The notes under the pieces: model-generated
The model's input: the letters and a program-made list of their open reading frames with translations, nothing else
What the model was told of the DNA's origin: nothing
Database searches by the model: none
Assembly (NCBI RefSeq): GCF_910591885.1
Contig: NC_063277.1
Span: 6,448,001 to 6,512,000 of the forward strand
Length of the DNA stretch: 64,000 bases
Origin: Bombus terrestris
Taxonomy: Eukaryota; Arthropoda; Insecta; Hymenoptera; Apidae
Direction of reading: 5' to 3'
Program-made: the position numbers and the translations under genes
Shown here: one piece after another, positions 61,173-64,000 of the stretch
How the letters are laid out: the number at the start of each line of letters is the position of its first letter
How positions within the stretch are numbered: the first letter of the stretch is position 1

Positions 61173-64000
61173 ACTGACCAGATGCGGATCTCGAATTATT
61201 GTTATTTCACTGACGATGTTACGGCCCGTGATATTTAAATTTTGCTCGTTGCGCCTCGTTAAAGAGTTTGGTACAGGATCGTAACGCGCTTGGTCCGTAT
61301 AAAATTGGAAGATTTCCATCTTGGCGGTATCTCTTTGGGGAAACGATTAGCGTAATCGAATTGTGAATATTTCTCTTGACTCTTTATGTATTGACTGGAG
61401 TAATAAATTCGATCTTCTTTCGTTAGTGTACGAATTTCGAAGAATGTTATAAAAATCAATCGAAAAATGTGAAAATACGCTTGCCTGACTTTTTTGCTAG
61501 AAGATACGTATTTATAAATAAACGAGATAAGTAAAGTAGATTTTAGTATATTTATTTAACAAAATCCGAATGGGTTTGTGACTTAAGCTCGGTAAATAGA
61601 ACATCAGTATCTGACGTAGATTATGAACGGTCGAGTTATATGCACTTGGTCTTTGCCGAAAGCTGTAACTTCGAACGAAAACAGTCGATAAGATAGAAAA
61701 AAATTATCGCAAAATTAAATCGTCGCGAAAAAGGAAGAAAGCATCGAAAATTCGGTACAGAGAAAAAATCCAGGACACACGGATGTAGATCGTGAATTTC
61801 TCCGGCAGACCTTTTTGCAAGTAGCGCCATGATTTTAAACCATGGCATTACCACTCGAAGCAAAAGAAATAATTCTCTCAAGGGGAAGAAAAACACGACG
61901 TTCACGCGGGGATATGTAAAACGTACGAGCGTGCAAGGGTGAAATCGATAGTATCGAGGAAGGCGAGTGTGGCTGAGAGTCGCCAGTGATATTTTTGCAA
62001 CGTCGCCATCCTGTCCCCTCCCCCTCTCGTCTTTCACTCGTGGCTGCTTTCCGCGTGACTTCGCGCTTCCTCCCCAAAGAAACTTTAATCTATCAGATTA
62101 AAGGTTTTTCGTGCCACGGACAGATAAATGTTTCGGCGTGTACACGCGGAAAGATTTACACAACGCGAGCACATCTCACCGATAATTTACGCACTTGTTT
62201 GTGGCAACTTTAACGTAATGTTCTCCGCCAGAATTCAGAATGGGAAAGATGCGCATTTATCTTGTCCCATCGTCATCCGTAAAATGTTTTTCAATTTTAG
62301 TCCGAGCGTGAAAATTTTACTGTTTAAGATAGCTAAAAATGATCGTTATTGTTTAAACTTGTTTATTCGTGATGATGGAAACTGAATTATTATTTTAATT
62401 TTGTTTAATGAAAATAAGGGCGTAAACGCTTAGCAGTTTGCAATATTTAGAGAGTTGAAAAATGCTTAATCGATCATAGAATCGAAAATTAATCTTGCAG
62501 GAGCAAAATATAATTTTGTTATTCATGGTTGGATTCCATCTTTTGGTTTCTATTTAATTAACGATATCTTGTCGGTACAGAATATTGAAGCTAACACGAA
62601 ACCATAGTATAAGGTACGAAACTTTATATCCACTTTCGTAAGAAATGAATTTTATGCCTTTCTTGCATTTGAATACAATATTCATGTATATGTAAATTAT
62701 GAATCACCCTCTATATATATCTTGGGATATTCCTACCATGTTTCGTATTTTCTAACGTCTATCTACATTTTCTACTTAATATCGTAATTCAATCACGTGC
62801 GTATTGAACTAGCTAATTAAGCGTTACAAAAATATACATGCAAATTACGATTTACGCTGAAAGTATCGGCTTTAGAACCTAGATTAATTAAACACTTTTT
62901 TATCTTGCTGCTACAATCCTTTAAACTCTCAGGTGCCTTTTTATGTCACCCTACATAAATTTAAGGTAAAACGTTGAGAGGATAAAGCTCTTTGCTCCTT
63001 TCCTACACACAATTCGTTCCATATATCCATCCACGGTATTCGCGAGTTTTTCTCTCTGTATTTTCGTACATTTCCATTTCTATTTTCTTTTAGATCGAAG
63101 TAGGAGAAACTTGGCGAATTCAGTGGCGCGAGTTTTAACGAAACGCACGTGGCGGTAACGATAAAGAGGAGGGCCGGCTAGAAAGCTGGTTGAGGGAGTC
63201 AAGTTGGATCGAGTCGAGTCTCGGAGTTGATTCTCGAGGTGAGCTCAGACGAGACAAGACGAGACAAGACGAGGCGAAGCGAGGCGACGCGTAAAAAGCC
63301 CAGAAAACGATTTATCTTTCGGCGAGATACGATCGCAACGTGACTCTGAATCGCGGCCGAACTTTCTTGACTTTTCTCGTTACGTGGGTTCGCGAAGGCG
63401 AAGAACCCAGCGAGAAGTTCGCGGCTGACTAAAAGACGAAAATTCTTAGGTCCGATCGACGCCATGCCAACGTACAAGATCCTACACACCCTACGCTAGG
63501 AGCTTGGATAACTGAAATACGTCAGTTGCATAGCGAATGAAACTGTCAGACAAAAACTGGACCGCAGTTTTCGCGGTTCTATGGAATGAGAAAAGTTTCT
63601 AAGCTGGTTAGAGGTAAAAGTCATCTGGCCGTGCCCGTAATCCCTTGTTAATGCGAGTCATTCGAGTGTGACCCAATTGTCTTCGCCAGTCAGGACCTGG
63701 CAACGTGTACTTTCTCAAATCAATTAAGCTTAGTTAATATTCTACGCTGCTTGTTCCACTAACTTTAATTTCCCGAACTTTAAAAACCTTCTCGCTTTAC
63801 TTGACGAAAGTTACACGCTAATTCTGTTTTAATCGACGAATCTGTTTTTTATTCCTATGCAACCATATGTCTTGTTTTATCTGTTACGTGTTAGGTTACT
63901 TTTAATGGATATTGTAAAAGCTTTTGGAGGTTTTTAACTCTGTCGTCGCTTCAATCCCGTTCTTCTTTCAACAAGCAGATTTTCAATGTTTTTAACCCTT
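61173..64000. other. Gene-free stretch, CpG-rich at both ends
   Basis: 61173-62300 and 63090-63720 are CpG-rich; the middle is AT-rich. 63247-63291 is a degenerate 10-bp repeat of GACGAGACAA type, preceded by a plus-strand donor-like GAG|GTGAGC at 63238/63239. It might be a promoter or untranslated exon. No coding exon is seen. Confidence 0.4.

Noticed and set aside
62700..62720. GAATCACCCTCTATA as a remnant end of an ACAGGGTG-type element
   Set aside because: No opposite end within several hundred bases; too short to support alone.

Overview
This is one 64 kb piece of an insect nuclear genome. It is AT-rich (by eye about two thirds A+T) with short blocks of higher GC that are full of CpG, has many dinucleotide repeats, and carries a mariner-type miniature element. 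That composition fits a bee or another hymenopteran better than a fly or moth, but no gene here fixes the species. There is no long open reading frame, tRNA, rRNA or CRISPR array. Almost the whole window reads as intron or intergenic DNA of one or more very large genes.

The most informative signals are on the minus strand. At 100/101 and 43673/43674 a strong 3' splice site is fused directly to a strong 5' splice site; the two share a 16-base core, TTTGTTTCAG|GTAAGT. These are the hallmark of recursive-splicing ratchet points in long insect introns. Each is followed within 39 or 55 nt by a second good donor, the arrangement of a short cryptic recursive-splicing exon. A weaker third candidate lies at 50062/50063. 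Between the two strong sites, at 10852-10909 minus, is a tiny open segment starting ATG that reads as an n-region plus hydrophobic core of a secretion signal and stops in phase 1 at a GGTAAGT donor. The model I favour is a large secreted or membrane protein gene on the minus strand: non-coding 5' exon(s) at or beyond the right end, a giant 5' intron removed stepwise, the start-codon exon near 10.9 kb, then a further long intron that runs off the left end. The gene's identity is unknown.

Layout: 1-10.2 kb is AT-rich with a possible solo LTR (5650-6212), a candidate enhancer with three evenly spaced RUNX-type hexamers (8337-8358) and a foldback (9627-9740). 10.2-11.2 kb is a CpG-rich block around the signal-peptide exon. 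11.2-31 kb is mostly featureless AT-rich DNA with CpG-rich islands, a 28-bp element present twice (12019, 12920) and a possible solo LTR (26289-26612). 31-35 kb has a minisatellite, a mariner MITE and a possible solo LTR. 35-50 kb is AT-rich, with the second ratchet point, a candidate 81-codon cassette exon (40667-40909 minus) and a (TA)28 tract. 50-64 kb has coding-like plus-strand fragments (50280-50871, 60963-61172), GA tracts, a 430-bp hairpin element (55138-55568) and several CpG-rich blocks.

All exon calls are splice-signal and reading-frame inferences made by eye; none has homology or transcript support here.
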